64,000 nucleotides of DNA from Mucilaginibacter oryzae (GTDB taxonomy: Bacteria; Bacteroidota; Bacteroidia; Sphingobacteriales; Sphingobacteriaceae), in the NCBI RefSeq assembly GCF_003148845.1, contig NZ_QGHA01000012.1:59263-123262 (forward strand), read 5' to 3'. Shown piece by piece: positions 1 to 8,399 of this stretch. Positions within the stretch are counted from its first letter, which is position 1; every line of letters starts with the position of its first letter. Made by a program: the position numbers and the translations under genes. Under the pieces are notes generated by a model. That model made no database searches. It saw only the letters and a list, made by a program, of their open reading frames with translations, and was not told where the DNA came from.

Positions 1-305
1 TTTGGGCAAGTACAGGCAGCAAAAACCCTGCATTTAAAGATACCAAATATGTTGAGGCCCTGATCGGTCCGGACACCGTTGATACCGTGCCTTTGGAAAC
101 TGTTGATGCTTTCCGCGATCATGGTGTTGCCGCTAATACATTAGAAGCTGATTTAGATAAAGCAACCGAGATATTAGCAAAATTACCTTCCTTAGGTATC
201 GACCTTGCCGCTGTTACCCAACAGTTGGAAGATGAAGGCATCGAGAAATTCAACAAGCCATTCGAAAAGCTATTGAACGCTATCGAAACACAGAAAAACA
301 AGTAA
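1..305 (+). CDS. tal: Transaldolase, C-terminal part (cut by window start)
   Basis: The open frame runs in from the left edge (first whole codon at 3) and ends with TAA at 303-305, about 100 residues. It begins with WASTGSKNPAF and continues with KYVEALIGPDTVDT, the conserved C-terminal part of bacterial transaldolase, where W-A-S-T-G and the phosphate-binding region close the TIM barrel. Transaldolase moves a three-carbon dihydroxyacetone unit between sugar phosphates in the non-oxidative pentose phosphate pathway. Its place directly before gnd, zwf and pgl fits. The catalytic Schiff-base lysine lies outside the window. An internal ATG-like start near 87 is only a fragment start and should not be used. 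Confidence 0.88.
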   Translation, partial: WASTGSKNPAFKDTKYVEALIGPDTVDTVPLETVDAFRDHGVAANTLEADLDKATEILAKLPSLGIDLAAVTQQLEDEGIEKFNKPFEKLLNAIETQKNK

Positions 306-408
306 TAAGTTCTGAGTCGGAAGTTCAAAGTCTTAAGTTCTGAGTTGAAAGTCACTTTTTCTGACTTAGAATTTAAGACTATCGACTTAAGACTAAAAAA
401 ATAAACCT

Positions 409-1035
409 ATGGAAGTTGCCGATTTAAAGATCCTTTTTTTTGACGTGGGCGGTATTTTGCTGTCGAACGGATGGGGACACGAAGCCCGCGAAGAAGCGGC
501 AAAACGCTTTAACCTTGATTATGCCGAGGTAAACGCGCTCCACAATTTTATTTTTAATGTTTATGAGATCGGCAGCATTACCCTTGATGAATACCTGGAT
601 ACGGTAATTTTTAACCATCCGAGGGATTTTGTACGCGAAGACTTTAAGGATTTTATCTACTCCACCTCGGTTGAATTGCCTATGCTGCAATTTTTAAAGG
701 ATTGGAAAAAAGACTGTGGGTTCCGTATCATATCAGTAAATAACGAAGGTAAAGAGTTGAACGATTACCGGGTACGCAAGTTTAAACTGCATGAGTGCTT
801 TGACGCTTTTGTATCATCATGCGAGGTAAAGATGCGCAAGCCCGATCCGGGTATCTGGCAGCTGGCCATGGGCATAGCGCAGGCATCGCCGCAACAATGC
901 GTTTATTTCGACGACCGAAAGATGTTTGTTGATACCGCGCAAAAACTGGGCATCCGCTCGTTCCAGCATACCAGCCTCGAAAGCACAAAACAAATTTTAG
1001 AAAATCTTAAAAACGAAAACCTCAATAGAAAATGA
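409..1035 (+). CDS. HAD-superfamily hydrolase (YihX-like sugar phosphatase type)
   Basis: This 208-residue cytosolic protein has HAD motif I as FFDVGGILL (residues about 10-18). The nucleophile Asp is kept, but the usual second Asp is Gly, as in the YihX/epoxide-hydrolase-like branch (FDLGNV or FDLGGV). Motif II/III is seen in SVNNEGKEL and KMRKPDPGIW, and motif IV in VYFDDRKMF. The cap is the helical insert between motif I and the KPDP segment. The stop codon overlaps the gnd start by four bases (ATGA), so the two are probably translationally coupled. A role removing phosphate from sugar phosphates or damaged metabolites of the pathway is inference; the substrate cannot be read from sequence. 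Confidence 0.8.
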   Translation: MEVADLKILFFDVGGILLSNGWGHEAREEAAKRFNLDYAEVNALHNFIFNVYEIGSITLDEYLDTVIFNHPRDFVREDFKDFIYSTSVELPMLQFLKDWKKDCGFRIISVNNEGKELNDYRVRKFKLHECFDAFVSSCEVKMRKPDPGIWQLAMGIAQASPQQCVYFDDRKMFVDTAQKLGIRSFQHTSLESTKQILENLKNENLNRK

Positions 1036-2456
1036 GCGCAACAGAAAATAAATACGCCTTTGGTATGATTGGCCTGGGTGTTATGGGTCGCAGTTTGTTG
1101 TTAAACATGGCCGATCACGGCTTCGCGGTTGCCGGGCACGATAAAGATACCGGTAAAGTAGATTCATTAAACCAGGAAGCCGGCGACAGGGCCGCTAAAG
1201 GCTTTGCCGATGTTAAGGAATTTATTCAAAGCTTAACTACGCCAAGGGCTATCATGATGCTGGTACCTGCCGGTAAAATTGTTGACGCTGTAATTGAGGA
1301 ATTAACCCCATTGTTGGATAAAGGCGATATCCTGATAGACGGGGGTAACTCGCACTTTACCGATACCAACCGCCGTGTTGAGGAACTGGAAGCTAAAGGC
1401 TTACACTTTTTTGGTATGGGTGTATCAGGTGGCGAAGAAGGCGCGCGCCGTGGCCCAAGCATGATGCCGGGCGGCGATAAAGATGCCTACGCAGTAATGA
1501 AACCTATTTTTGAAGCTATAGCCGCAAAGGTTAACGGCGAACCTTGTGTTACCTACATTGGCCCTGGTGCTTCAGGCCACTTTGTTAAAATGGTACACAA
1601 CGGTATTGAGTACGGTATTATGCAGGTAATTGCCGAAACTTACGAGATCCTGAAAAAAGGTTTGAAAGTAAGCAATGAAGAAATTGGCGGGCTATTCGCA
1701 AAATGGAACGAAGGCCGTTTGCAATCATTTTTGTTAGATATTACCAAAGATATTTTTAAATATAAAGCTCCTGGCACCGATCATTTATTGTTGGATGACA
1801 TTAAAGACGAAGCTAAAGCTAAAGGTACCGGTAAATGGACCTCGCAGGTGGCTATGGACCTGGTAACCCCGATCCCAACCATCGATACATCGGTATCCAT
1901 GCGCGACCTTTCTAAATACAAAACCCTGCGCGAAAAGGCTTCTTCTATTTATAACGAGCCTATTGAGCTTGAGGGCGATAAGGAAGAATTATTGGTTGCC
2001 TTGGAGCAGGCGTTTTACTTCACCAGCATCCTTACCTATGCGCAGGGCATGCACCTGTTAACCAAAGCATCCGAAGAGTTTAAATACGATCTGCACTTAG
2101 GCGAAATCGCAAAGATCTGGAGAGGCGGCTGTATCATCCGCTCAGAGTTTTTGAACGATATTTACAATGCTTACAGCAAAGATCAATCTTTGCCTCACTT
2201 GCTGCTTGACAGCGATATAGCAGCATTGGTTCAGGAAACCTTGCCAGGCATCCGTAAAGTATTATCTGCCACTATTGCTGCCGGTGTTGCTACCCCGGGT
2301 TATGCTTCGGCATTAAGCTATTTCGATGCTTTCCGCAGCGAAAGGATGCCATCAAATTTAACGCAGGCACAACGCGACTATTTTGGTGCGCATACTTATG
2401 AGCTTATAGGTAAAGAAGGCACCTTTCACACCCAATGGGCTCCTGCAAACGACTAA
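1032..2456 (+). CDS. gnd: 6-phosphogluconate dehydrogenase, decarboxylating
   Basis: Full-length (474 residues) long-form 6-phosphogluconate dehydrogenase, which oxidises and decarboxylates 6-phosphogluconate to ribulose 5-phosphate with NADP. The N-terminal Rossmann fold shows GLGVMG at residues 14-19. The catalytic region has GVSGGEEGARRGPSMMPGG followed by GHFVKMVHNGIEYG, which holds the conserved catalytic Lys and substrate-binding His/Asn. The helical C-terminal domain carries WRGGCIIRSEFL. It starts inside the end of the HAD gene (ATGA overlap) and is followed 25 bases later by zwf, so HAD-gnd-zwf-pgl form one operon for the oxidative branch and NADPH supply. Confidence 0.97.
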   Translation: MSATENKYAFGMIGLGVMGRSLLLNMADHGFAVAGHDKDTGKVDSLNQEAGDRAAKGFADVKEFIQSLTTPRAIMMLVPAGKIVDAVIEELTPLLDKGDILIDGGNSHFTDTNRRVEELEAKGLHFFGMGVSGGEEGARRGPSMMPGGDKDAYAVMKPIFEAIAAKVNGEPCVTYIGPGASGHFVKMVHNGIEYGIMQVIAETYEILKKGLKVSNEEIGGLFAKWNEGRLQSFLLDITKDIFKYKAPGTDHLLLDDIKDEAKAKGTGKWTSQVAMDLVTPIPTIDTSVSMRDLSKYKTLREKASSIYNEPIELEGDKEELLVALEQAFYFTSILTYAQGMHLLTKASEEFKYDLHLGEIAKIWRGGCIIRSEFLNDIYNAYSKDQSLPHLLLDSDIAALVQETLPGIRKVLSATIAAGVATPGYASALSYFDAFRSERMPSNLTQAQRDYFGAHTYELIGKEGTFHTQWAPAND

Positions 2457-2481
2457 TTAAAGCTATTAATTAAACAAAACA

Positions 2482-3996
2482 ATGAGCACAAACGCTAAAT
2501 CAGAGCCCACCATATTTATTGTTTTCGGCGGTACCGGCGATTTAAATGCACGCAAAATTGCACCGGCGTTATACAACCTGTACCTTGACGGTTGGATGCC
2601 TGAGAAATTTTCAATTATAGGTACCGGTCGTACCAAATTAACCGACGACCAGTTCAGGGAAAACCTGTACAGGGACATTAACCAGTTTTCGCGCAGCGGT
2701 AAAACCGACGACAAGCAATGGGCGGAGTTCATCAAAAACGTTTACTACCAGGTATCGGATGCCAACGATTTTGAAACTTACAAGGAGTTTGGCAAACGGA
2801 TTGAAAAACACAATGCCGAGTGGAAAACCAAGGCAAACGTGTTATTTTACCTGGCCGTAGCGCCAAACTTCTTCCCCATCATCGCCTCGAATATCTCGAA
2901 AGCTAAACTGGCCGACGATAAAAAACGCGTAAGGATCATTATTGAAAAACCATTTGGTCATGACCTGGAAACTGCCAAAGAGCTGAACTCGTTATTAAAA
3001 AGCATTTTTGACGAGTGCCAGATTTACCGCATCGACCACTACCTTGGTAAAGAAACGGTGCAAAATATCATGGCTTTCCGCTTTGCCAACTCCATTATGG
3101 AGCCTTTGTGGAACCGTAACCATATTGAGCACGTACAGATTTCGGTTACCGAGCAGTTGGGTGTTGAAGAGCGTGGCGATTACTACGACGGCTCGGGCGC
3201 TATGCGGGATATGATCCAGAACCACCTGCTGCAATTGCTTTGCCACATTGCCATGGAGCCGCCTATAAGCTTCAGTGCCGATGAGGTTCGTGACCGTAAG
3301 GTTGATGTATTGAAAGCAATGCGCAAGTTCACCGCCGAAGATATCCGCACTTCAACGGTACGCGGCCAATACGGCAGCGGATGGATGAAAGGTAAAGAAG
3401 TGCCCGGTTACCGCGAAGAACCTAAGGTTAACAAAGAATCGAACACCGAAACTTTTGCGGCTATTAAATTCTTTATCGATAACTGGCGCTGGCAGGGTGT
3501 CCCTTTTTACCTGCGCACAGGCAAAAGGCTGCACCAGTCATCATCGGTAATTACCATTCAGTTTAAGGATGTTCCTCACCAGATTTTCCCGGCCGAGGCT
3601 ACTGAAAGCTGGCAGCAAAACAGGCTAATCATCAGCATTCAGCCCGAAATGAGCATCCGCCTGCAGGTACAGGCCAAACGTCCTGGTCTTGATATGGTAT
3701 TGAATGCTGTTGATATGGTGTTTGACTATAAAGGTACTTACACCAACCAGGCGCCTGAAGCTTACGAAACCCTGATTTTGGATACCATGATGGGCGATCA
3801 AACCCTGTTTATGCGTGGCGATCAGGTTGAAGCAGCATGGGAGCTGGTTATGCCGATCCTGAATGCATGGCAACATAAAAAGAGCCTTAATTTTCCTAAC
3901 TACTCGGCCGATTCATGGGGCCCGGAAGCTGCAGAAGCTTTAATTGCCCGCGATGGCTTTAACTGGTTTACTTTACCTGTAAACGGTAAAAAATAA
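2482..3996 (+). CDS. zwf: Glucose-6-phosphate 1-dehydrogenase
   Basis: 504 residues, the normal length. It catalyses glucose 6-phosphate to 6-phosphoglucono-1,5-lactone with NADP, the entry step of the oxidative pentose phosphate pathway. The nucleotide-binding loop is FGGTGDLNARK at residues 15-25. The active-site signature RIDHYLGKE lies near residues 183-191, and EKPFGHDL is the conserved coenzyme/substrate segment. The downstream pgl gene starts nine bases after the stop, so the lactone product would be hydrolysed by the next gene product. No cysteine-redox insert of the plant type is apparent. Confidence 0.97.
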   Translation: MSTNAKSEPTIFIVFGGTGDLNARKIAPALYNLYLDGWMPEKFSIIGTGRTKLTDDQFRENLYRDINQFSRSGKTDDKQWAEFIKNVYYQVSDANDFETYKEFGKRIEKHNAEWKTKANVLFYLAVAPNFFPIIASNISKAKLADDKKRVRIIIEKPFGHDLETAKELNSLLKSIFDECQIYRIDHYLGKETVQNIMAFRFANSIMEPLWNRNHIEHVQISVTEQLGVEERGDYYDGSGAMRDMIQNHLLQLLCHIAMEPPISFSADEVRDRKVDVLKAMRKFTAEDIRTSTVRGQYGSGWMKGKEVPGYREEPKVNKESNTETFAAIKFFIDNWRWQGVPFYLRTGKRLHQSSSVITIQFKDVPHQIFPAEATESWQQNRLIISIQPEMSIRLQVQAKRPGLDMVLNAVDMVFDYKGTYTNQAPEAYETLILDTMMGDQTLFMRGDQVEAAWELVMPILNAWQHKKSLNFPNYSADSWGPEAAEALIARDGFNWFTLPVNGKK

Positions 3997-4004
3997 AACG
4001 AGAG

Positions 4005-4736
4005 ATGAAACTGAATATCTATAACACCGAAGCCGAGGTTTTAACTGCCCTTGCCGACCACTTTGTAACGCTTGCTACACAGGCCATCAACAAAAACGGT
4101 AAGTTCACTGTAGCACTCTCCGGCGGCAGCTCGCCAAAAAAACTATACGAGTTGCTGGCGTCAACCACCTATGCCGACCAGGTAAACTGGGAAAAGGTGT
4201 TTTTCTTTTTTGGCGATGAACGTAACGTACCTCAGGATCATAAAGACAGTAACTACCTGATGGCTAAAAAGGCTTTGTTCCAGCCGTTGATGATCAGCCC
4301 GGCGCAGATTTTCCCTGTAGAAACATCATTTGGCCCGGCAGAAGCTGCCGCTAAATACTGGGAAGTAATTTCGGCGTTTTTTGACGATGGTGAAGTAAGT
4401 TTTGACCTGGTACTGTTAGGCCTTGGCGATAACTCGCACACCGCCTCGTTATTCCCTTATACCCCCGTACTGCACGACAGGACGCCTGGTGTAAAAGAAG
4501 TGTGGCTGGAAGACCAACAGGTGTGGCGCATTACATTAAATGCCCCATTAATTAACGATGCTGCCCAGATAGCATTTTTAGTATACGGCGCAGGCAAAGC
4601 CGAAGCGGTAAAACATATCCTGGAAGATGACGAGGATATTGAGCTATACCCGGCCCAACTGATCGATTCGATCTCGGGCGAAGTAGAATGGTTTTTAGAT
4701 GAACCGGCTGCCGCCGCGTTGGAAAATAAAGAGTAA
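4005..4736 (+). CDS. pgl: 6-phosphogluconolactonase
   Basis: 243 residues of the NagB/RpiA-like fold family, the DevB/Pgl type. It hydrolyses 6-phosphoglucono-lactone to 6-phosphogluconate, between the zwf and gnd steps. Key segments are VALSGGSSPKKLYELL near residues 37-52 (phosphate-binding loop), FFGDERNVP near 68-76, and LGLGDNSHTASLFP near 145-158 (glycosyl-hydrolase-like signature of the family; the catalytic His is in this stretch in characterised homologues, where GxDGHTASLFP is typical). Here Asp-Asn-Ser replaces the usual Asp-Gly before His. It is last in the operon and is followed at once by a strong hairpin terminator. Confidence 0.94.
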   Translation: MKLNIYNTEAEVLTALADHFVTLATQAINKNGKFTVALSGGSSPKKLYELLASTTYADQVNWEKVFFFFGDERNVPQDHKDSNYLMAKKALFQPLMISPAQIFPVETSFGPAEAAAKYWEVISAFFDDGEVSFDLVLLGLGDNSHTASLFPYTPVLHDRTPGVKEVWLEDQQVWRITLNAPLINDAAQIAFLVYGAGKAEAVKHILEDDEDIELYPAQLIDSISGEVEWFLDEPAAAALENKE

Positions 4737-4759
4737 TTAGTTTTTACTTTATAGTAAAG

Positions 4760-4788
4760 GGCCCGAGCGGATGCTTGGGCCTTTTTTT
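4760..4788 (+). terminator. Intrinsic terminator after pgl
   Basis: A GC-rich stem (GGCCCGAGC pairing with GCTTGGGCC through a short GGAT loop, one G-T pair) is followed by seven T residues. It ends the HAD-gnd-zwf-pgl transcript 24 bases after the pgl stop. Confidence 0.88.
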
Positions 4789-4933
4789 GTGCGCGTAAAA
4801 ATCAAATCAGGCATAGCAAATAGGCGATATGCATAAAAGCAGAATCTCTCCCGGCGTATATAGTAATACTCCTTGCCACCCTGATCAACACCTGCATTAT
4901 TGCCCGCATCGCGCTATTAAAGTATATTTGTAT

Positions 4934-5515
4934 ATGCTCAACCCTCTCTTCGCTTATATAGAAGCACGGTCTCATACGCCGCTGTCTGACGAAGACAAAT
5001 CCGTTTTGAGGGAAGCTTTGGTTTACAGGCGTTATAAGAAAAAGCAATTTTTGTTGCAGGAGGGCGACATCTGTAAAAGCCTCAGTTTTATTTTAAAAGG
5101 CGCTACCCGCCAATATTGGGTTGATGATAAGGGCAACGAGCATATCCTCACATTAAGCATTGAAAACTGGTGGGTGGGCGACCGCGAAAGCTACTTTAAA
5201 GATACGCCATCCGCGTATAACATTGATGCCTGGGAAGAAACAGAAGTACTGATGCTCCCTAAAACTTACCTTGAACGGGTGAGCGCCATCCCGGCTTTTA
5301 GGGAAATGAGAATGCACATCGATCAAAATTATTCCATAGCGGCGCAAAAAAGAGTTTTGGGTTCCATCAGCCACAGTGCCGAGAAACGTTTTGAAGAACT
5401 GCTCAAATCATATCCCGAATTTATGCAGCGTTTTCCGCAACATATCATAGCCTCTTACCTGGGGATTACCAAAGAAACGCTGAGCCGTATCAAAAGCCAG
5501 TTGGTTAAGAAGTAA
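4934..5515 (+). CDS. Crp/Fnr-family transcriptional regulator
   Basis: Cyclic-nucleotide-binding-like beta roll followed by a helix-turn-helix. I chose the ATG at 4934 (MLNPLFAYIEA, 193 residues), the usual length of Bacteroidota members; an upstream in-frame ATG at 4829 would add 35 residues that do not look like the family. The beta-roll segment is FLLQEGDICKSLSFILKG. The recognition helix reads TKETLSRIKSQL near the C-terminus and contains E-T-x-S-R, the residues with which FNR reads TTGAT half-sites. There is only one cysteine, so it is not an iron-sulfur FNR. A perfect TTGAT-N4-ATCAA site lies ten bases after its stop. Confidence 0.88.
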   Translation: MLNPLFAYIEARSHTPLSDEDKSVLREALVYRRYKKKQFLLQEGDICKSLSFILKGATRQYWVDDKGNEHILTLSIENWWVGDRESYFKDTPSAYNIDAWEETEVLMLPKTYLERVSAIPAFREMRMHIDQNYSIAAQKRVLGSISHSAEKRFEELLKSYPEFMQRFPQHIIASYLGITKETLSRIKSQLVKK

Positions 5516-5524
5516 AGCGTTTTT

Positions 5525-5544
5525 ATGTTGATCTATATCAACAT
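5525..5544. promoter_or_regulatory. Perfect FNR-type palindrome
   Basis: ATGTTGAT, four bases, ATCAACAT: an exact 8+8 inverted repeat whose core TTGAT-N4-ATCAA equals the FNR consensus. A second shorter palindrome TTGATATCAA follows at 5548-5557. It sits between the Crp/Fnr-type gene and the NTF2-like gene, 143 bases before the latter's start. Binding by the neighbouring regulator is inference, supported by the E-T-x-S-R recognition helix. Confidence 0.6.
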
Positions 5545-5687
5545 AATTTGATATCAAACCTCATCGTCCTGACGGCCATTTTCAACTGATCTTTGTATTG
5601 TAATTAGTTATAGCAAACACCGATAATGAAGAAACCATCGATGTAAATGCCGGACTAACTGCTTAAATAATCAAATTTCAAATAAAA

Positions 5688-6059
5688 ATGGAAACTAACG
5701 CTAAACTTTTAGAAGACAGCCTGCTGGTGATCTGGAACAACCGCGATGCCGGGCAAAGGCTTACAGCAATGGCAGCTATATATGCCGATGATATTATATT
5801 TTATGAATCTAATGAGGGCCCGGCTATTCAGGGCAATGCGGCTATTAACGATGTGATTGCCGGGTTGCAATCACAATGGCCTGTTGAATTTAAATTTGAG
5901 CTTACCGCCGCGGCAAAGGTAAATCACCAGGTGCAACATATCGAATGGCAGCTTGGTATCCCCGGCGAAAGCCCGGTAGCAACAGGAATGGACATCGCGA
6001 TAATTGATAACGGCAAGATCAAATCTTTACACCTGCTGCTCGATGTACCGGAGAAATAA
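5688..6059 (+). CDS. NTF2-like / SnoaL-type small protein
   Basis: 123 residues, no signal peptide. The pattern (N-terminal helices with WNNRDAGQRL, then YADDIIFYESN, a helix with IQGNAAINDVIAGLQ, then alternating strands ending GMDIAIIDNGKIKSLHLLL) is the cone-shaped NTF2/SnoaL-like fold used by small isomerases, hydrolases and ligand-binding proteins. The phrase on Y-A-D-D and G-K-I-x-x-L is typical. The specific ligand is not predictable. It follows a Crp/Fnr-type regulator and its likely operator and is closed by its own hairpin, so it may be a single regulated gene. Confidence 0.7.
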   Translation: METNAKLLEDSLLVIWNNRDAGQRLTAMAAIYADDIIFYESNEGPAIQGNAAINDVIAGLQSQWPVEFKFELTAAAKVNHQVQHIEWQLGIPGESPVATGMDIAIIDNGKIKSLHLLLDVPEK

Positions 6060-6085
6060 GATCAACACGAATTAAAAAGCCTGAT

Positions 6086-6137
6086 AGGACCGGGGAGAAT
6101 AAACTGCAGAACATATCATTCTCCCCGATCCTGTTTT
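6086..6137. terminator. Long hairpin between convergent genes
   Basis: GGACCGGGGAGAAT pairs with ATTCTCCCCGATCC across a 17-base loop, one mismatch, then CTGTTTT. It lies between the plus-strand NTF2-like gene and the minus-strand propeller gene and can stop transcription mainly on the plus strand. Confidence 0.65.
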
Positions 6138-6216
6138 AAATCGCATAACCGGCGGTGAGACTATGATCCCCAAACGCGCTCCTCCGGTTTTATGATTATA
6201 TCCTTAGATGAATTTA

Positions 6217-7293
6217 TCAGTTCATCTTTTTAAAATCTTTTACAGTTTTTCCGTCATACCGATAAACGCCATCCATTGCGCCAAACCAGATATTTCCCTT
6301 ATCATCTTCTAAAATCCCGAAAATCATTGGTTTATTGGCTATTTCGGTTACGGTTGGCTTTTTATCATTTAGCGTATTTCCATCATACCTGGATAGCGCC
6401 CATGCCGGGGTCTTAACACCGTAACCAGAAAGCGCCATATTAGGATTATCAGCACTCTCGGAACTTGTCCAGATATTGCCCTTCCTGTCTTCATAAACAA
6501 AACCAACAAATTTCCTGGTAAAATTGGTAAATGTATGGCCGTCATAACGCTGAAGGCCATTGTGTCCTCCCAGCCAGATATTGCCCTTTTTATCTTTAAT
6601 CATCGAGCGTACATTGGCAAGGGGCTTGCCCTCACTGTTAGTTACAGTTACCAATGTTTTCCCATCATACATACGGGTATAGCCCCTGGTGGCAAACCAA
6701 AATCTACCGTTTTTATCTTCAATAATGGCATTTACATCATTATGCATCCAGCTATTTTCCGGAATTGGATGATCGTAAGCTGAAATATGCATAGAGTCGG
6801 ACTTGGCGACAGGGGTGGCCCCGGTCATTTTCAAATTTTTAAAGGATTTCCCATCGTAACGGGTTGCACCACCTTCAGTACCAAACCAAATGTTACCGGC
6901 TTTATCTTCATAAATGCACGTAACCCGGTCACTGGCAAGCCCATCCCGGGTTGTAAAGTTTCGGAAAGATTTTCCATCGTAATGGTAAACTCCCGAACCT
7001 ACAGATGTAAACCACAGGTTGCCTTTCCTGTCTTCTAAAACAGCAAAGAAGCGTGCCTGGCTTATATGATGAGTAACATTGGTAAACGATCTGCCATCGT
7101 ACCGGAACATGCCATCAAACGCGGCCATCCAGATATTCCCTTTTCTATCCTGTATAACGTTCCGGGTAATGCGTTTAGGCCCTGCCATTGAGATTGCGCC
7201 AGCGGTATCATTTTGTTGAGCCCGGGCTGGTAAATAAATTAGTCCGGCCAGCAGGATAACGAGGCAGAACAACACGTTTTTCTTATTTTTCAT
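6217..7293 (-). CDS. Secreted seven-repeat Reg_prop-type beta-propeller protein
   Basis: 358 residues with an N-terminal signal peptide (hydrophobic FCLVILLAGLIYLPARAQ, cleavage likely after ARA-Q). The rest consists of repeats of the two-component-regulator propeller type: EDRKGNIWF followed about ten residues later by an aromatic-R-YDGK-S-F segment. Seven YDG-type units are visible (RYDGRSF, HYDGKSF, RYDGKSF, MYDGKTL, RYDGHTF, RYDGNTL, RYDGKTV), enough for one seven-bladed propeller. In Bacteroidota these propellers form the periplasmic sensor of hybrid two-component systems; here the propeller stands alone, without membrane segment or kinase. It is divergent from a membrane-anchored winged-helix regulator, which suggests a split sensor. 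Confidence 0.82.
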   Translation of the reverse strand: MKNKKNVLFCLVILLAGLIYLPARAQQNDTAGAISMAGPKRITRNVIQDRKGNIWMAAFDGMFRYDGRSFTNVTHHISQARFFAVLEDRKGNLWFTSVGSGVYHYDGKSFRNFTTRDGLASDRVTCIYEDKAGNIWFGTEGGATRYDGKSFKNLKMTGATPVAKSDSMHISAYDHPIPENSWMHNDVNAIIEDKNGRFWFATRGYTRMYDGKTLVTVTNSEGKPLANVRSMIKDKKGNIWLGGHNGLQRYDGHTFTNFTRKFVGFVYEDRKGNIWTSSESADNPNMALSGYGVKTPAWALSRYDGNTLNDKKPTVTEIANKPMIFGILEDDKGNIWFGAMDGVYRYDGKTVKDFKKMN

Positions 7294-7393
7294 ATCATAT
7301 CAAAGTTTGTGTGGCGAAATTACTTTGATAATTTTCGGCCCTGGAAATCAGGATTGTAAATTAAAATGTAACCTTTGTAAATAAAACGTAAAC

Positions 7394-8287
7394 ATGATGC
7401 GTAATAGCCAAAATCTTATTGCGGGGAAACGCAAATACCTCGCCGGATCGATATTACTCCTGTTGATCTCCGTTACCTGCGTAGCTTTCAGCATGGCCGC
7501 CACTGACGATTTTGATATCGCCCGAAGAGAGGTTTTGCTCCGTAAGATTGGTGATGAAACGCTGTTACAATCAGGCGATAGTACATCGAGGGTGCTGCCG
7601 GTAAAGAAGATCGCGGAGAATGAATACCAGATCAGGTTTGAAAACAACCTTACCTTCCAGCCCGACTCATTGGTGAATACTACCGAGCGCCTTTTATCCA
7701 ATAATCCGCTAACACGTGATTATGTTGTTAACGTATTGAATTGTGATAATACAGGTGTAGCCTATGGCTACGCCATATCAGGAAATAAAAAAGATGATAT
7801 TGTAGCCTGTAAAGGCCGGAAACAACCCCGGGCCTGTTACATGATCAATATTAAGTTTAAACCTGCAGGAATCAACACCCTGAAGAACGGATATCTTTTA
7901 GGCAGCCTGCCATTTTTGGCATTTATAGGGTTTATTATTTTCAGGTCGGGCAAGCAACAGCAATCCTCTCCTGTTGATCAGCTTACCGATGCCCTCGCTA
8001 TCGGCACAGCTTTATTTAAAGTGCGGGAACGGGAACTGGTGATAGATCATAACCCAATAAACCTGACAGGGACTGAAACGCGCCTGCTGCTCATTTTTGC
8101 TCAATCTCCCAACCAAACTATAGAAAGAAGCCGTTTGCAGAAAGAGATTTGGGAGGATGAAGGGGTTATTGTGGGGCGCAGCCTGGATATGTTTATATCA
8201 AAACTCAGGAAAAAGCTGGAGCCTGCCCCGAATATTAACATCGTGGTTATCCGTGGAAAGGGATATAAGCTGGAGGTTAATTCCTGA
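7394..8287 (+). CDS. Membrane-anchored OmpR/ToxR-type winged-helix regulator
   Basis: 297 residues. Layout: an N-terminal hydrophobic segment (about 16-35, YLAGSILLLLISVTCVAF), an extracytoplasmic-looking domain of about 130 residues with two cysteine-containing stretches (LNCDNTG, VACKGR, RACYM), a second membrane segment (about 168-185, LLGSLPFLAFIGFIIF), then a C-terminal winged helix (about 215-295) of the OmpR/PhoB kind with LTGTETRLLLIFAQSP, SRLQKEIWEDEG, SLDMFISKLRKKL and VIRGKGYKLEV. No receiver domain. This is a one-component transmembrane regulator in the manner of ToxR/CadC, though with the DNA-binding domain at the other end. Two adjacent ATGs (7394, 7397) are possible starts. Divergence from the propeller gene suggests the pair works together. 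Confidence 0.75.
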   Translation: MMRNSQNLIAGKRKYLAGSILLLLISVTCVAFSMAATDDFDIARREVLLRKIGDETLLQSGDSTSRVLPVKKIAENEYQIRFENNLTFQPDSLVNTTERLLSNNPLTRDYVVNVLNCDNTGVAYGYAISGNKKDDIVACKGRKQPRACYMINIKFKPAGINTLKNGYLLGSLPFLAFIGFIIFRSGKQQQSSPVDQLTDALAIGTALFKVRERELVIDHNPINLTGTETRLLLIFAQSPNQTIERSRLQKEIWEDEGVIVGRSLDMFISKLRKKLEPAPNINIVVIRGKGYKLEVNS

Positions 8288-8300
8288 GGTTAAAATCGTA

Positions 8301-8376
8301 AGGTACGAAGCAATCCACAACCATAACGGGCGGGTTTATATTGCCCCCTCTGCAAATTGGAGATTGCTTCGTACCT
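8301..8376. repeat. Intergenic inverted repeat (15-bp arms)
   Basis: AGGTACGAAGCAATC at 8301-8315 is the exact reverse complement of 8362-8376, with a 46-base spacer. It lies in the gap between convergent genes. It looks like a dispersed hairpin/MITE-type intergenic repeat rather than a terminator, because no T-run follows. Confidence 0.6.
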
Positions 8377-8399
8377 CAATAGCGTGATAAAATATATTT

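Noticed and set aside
306..408. Short repeats (TAAGTTCTGAGT) after transaldolase
   Set aside because: Two copies 28 bases apart in AT-rich spacer, too short and common to call an element.
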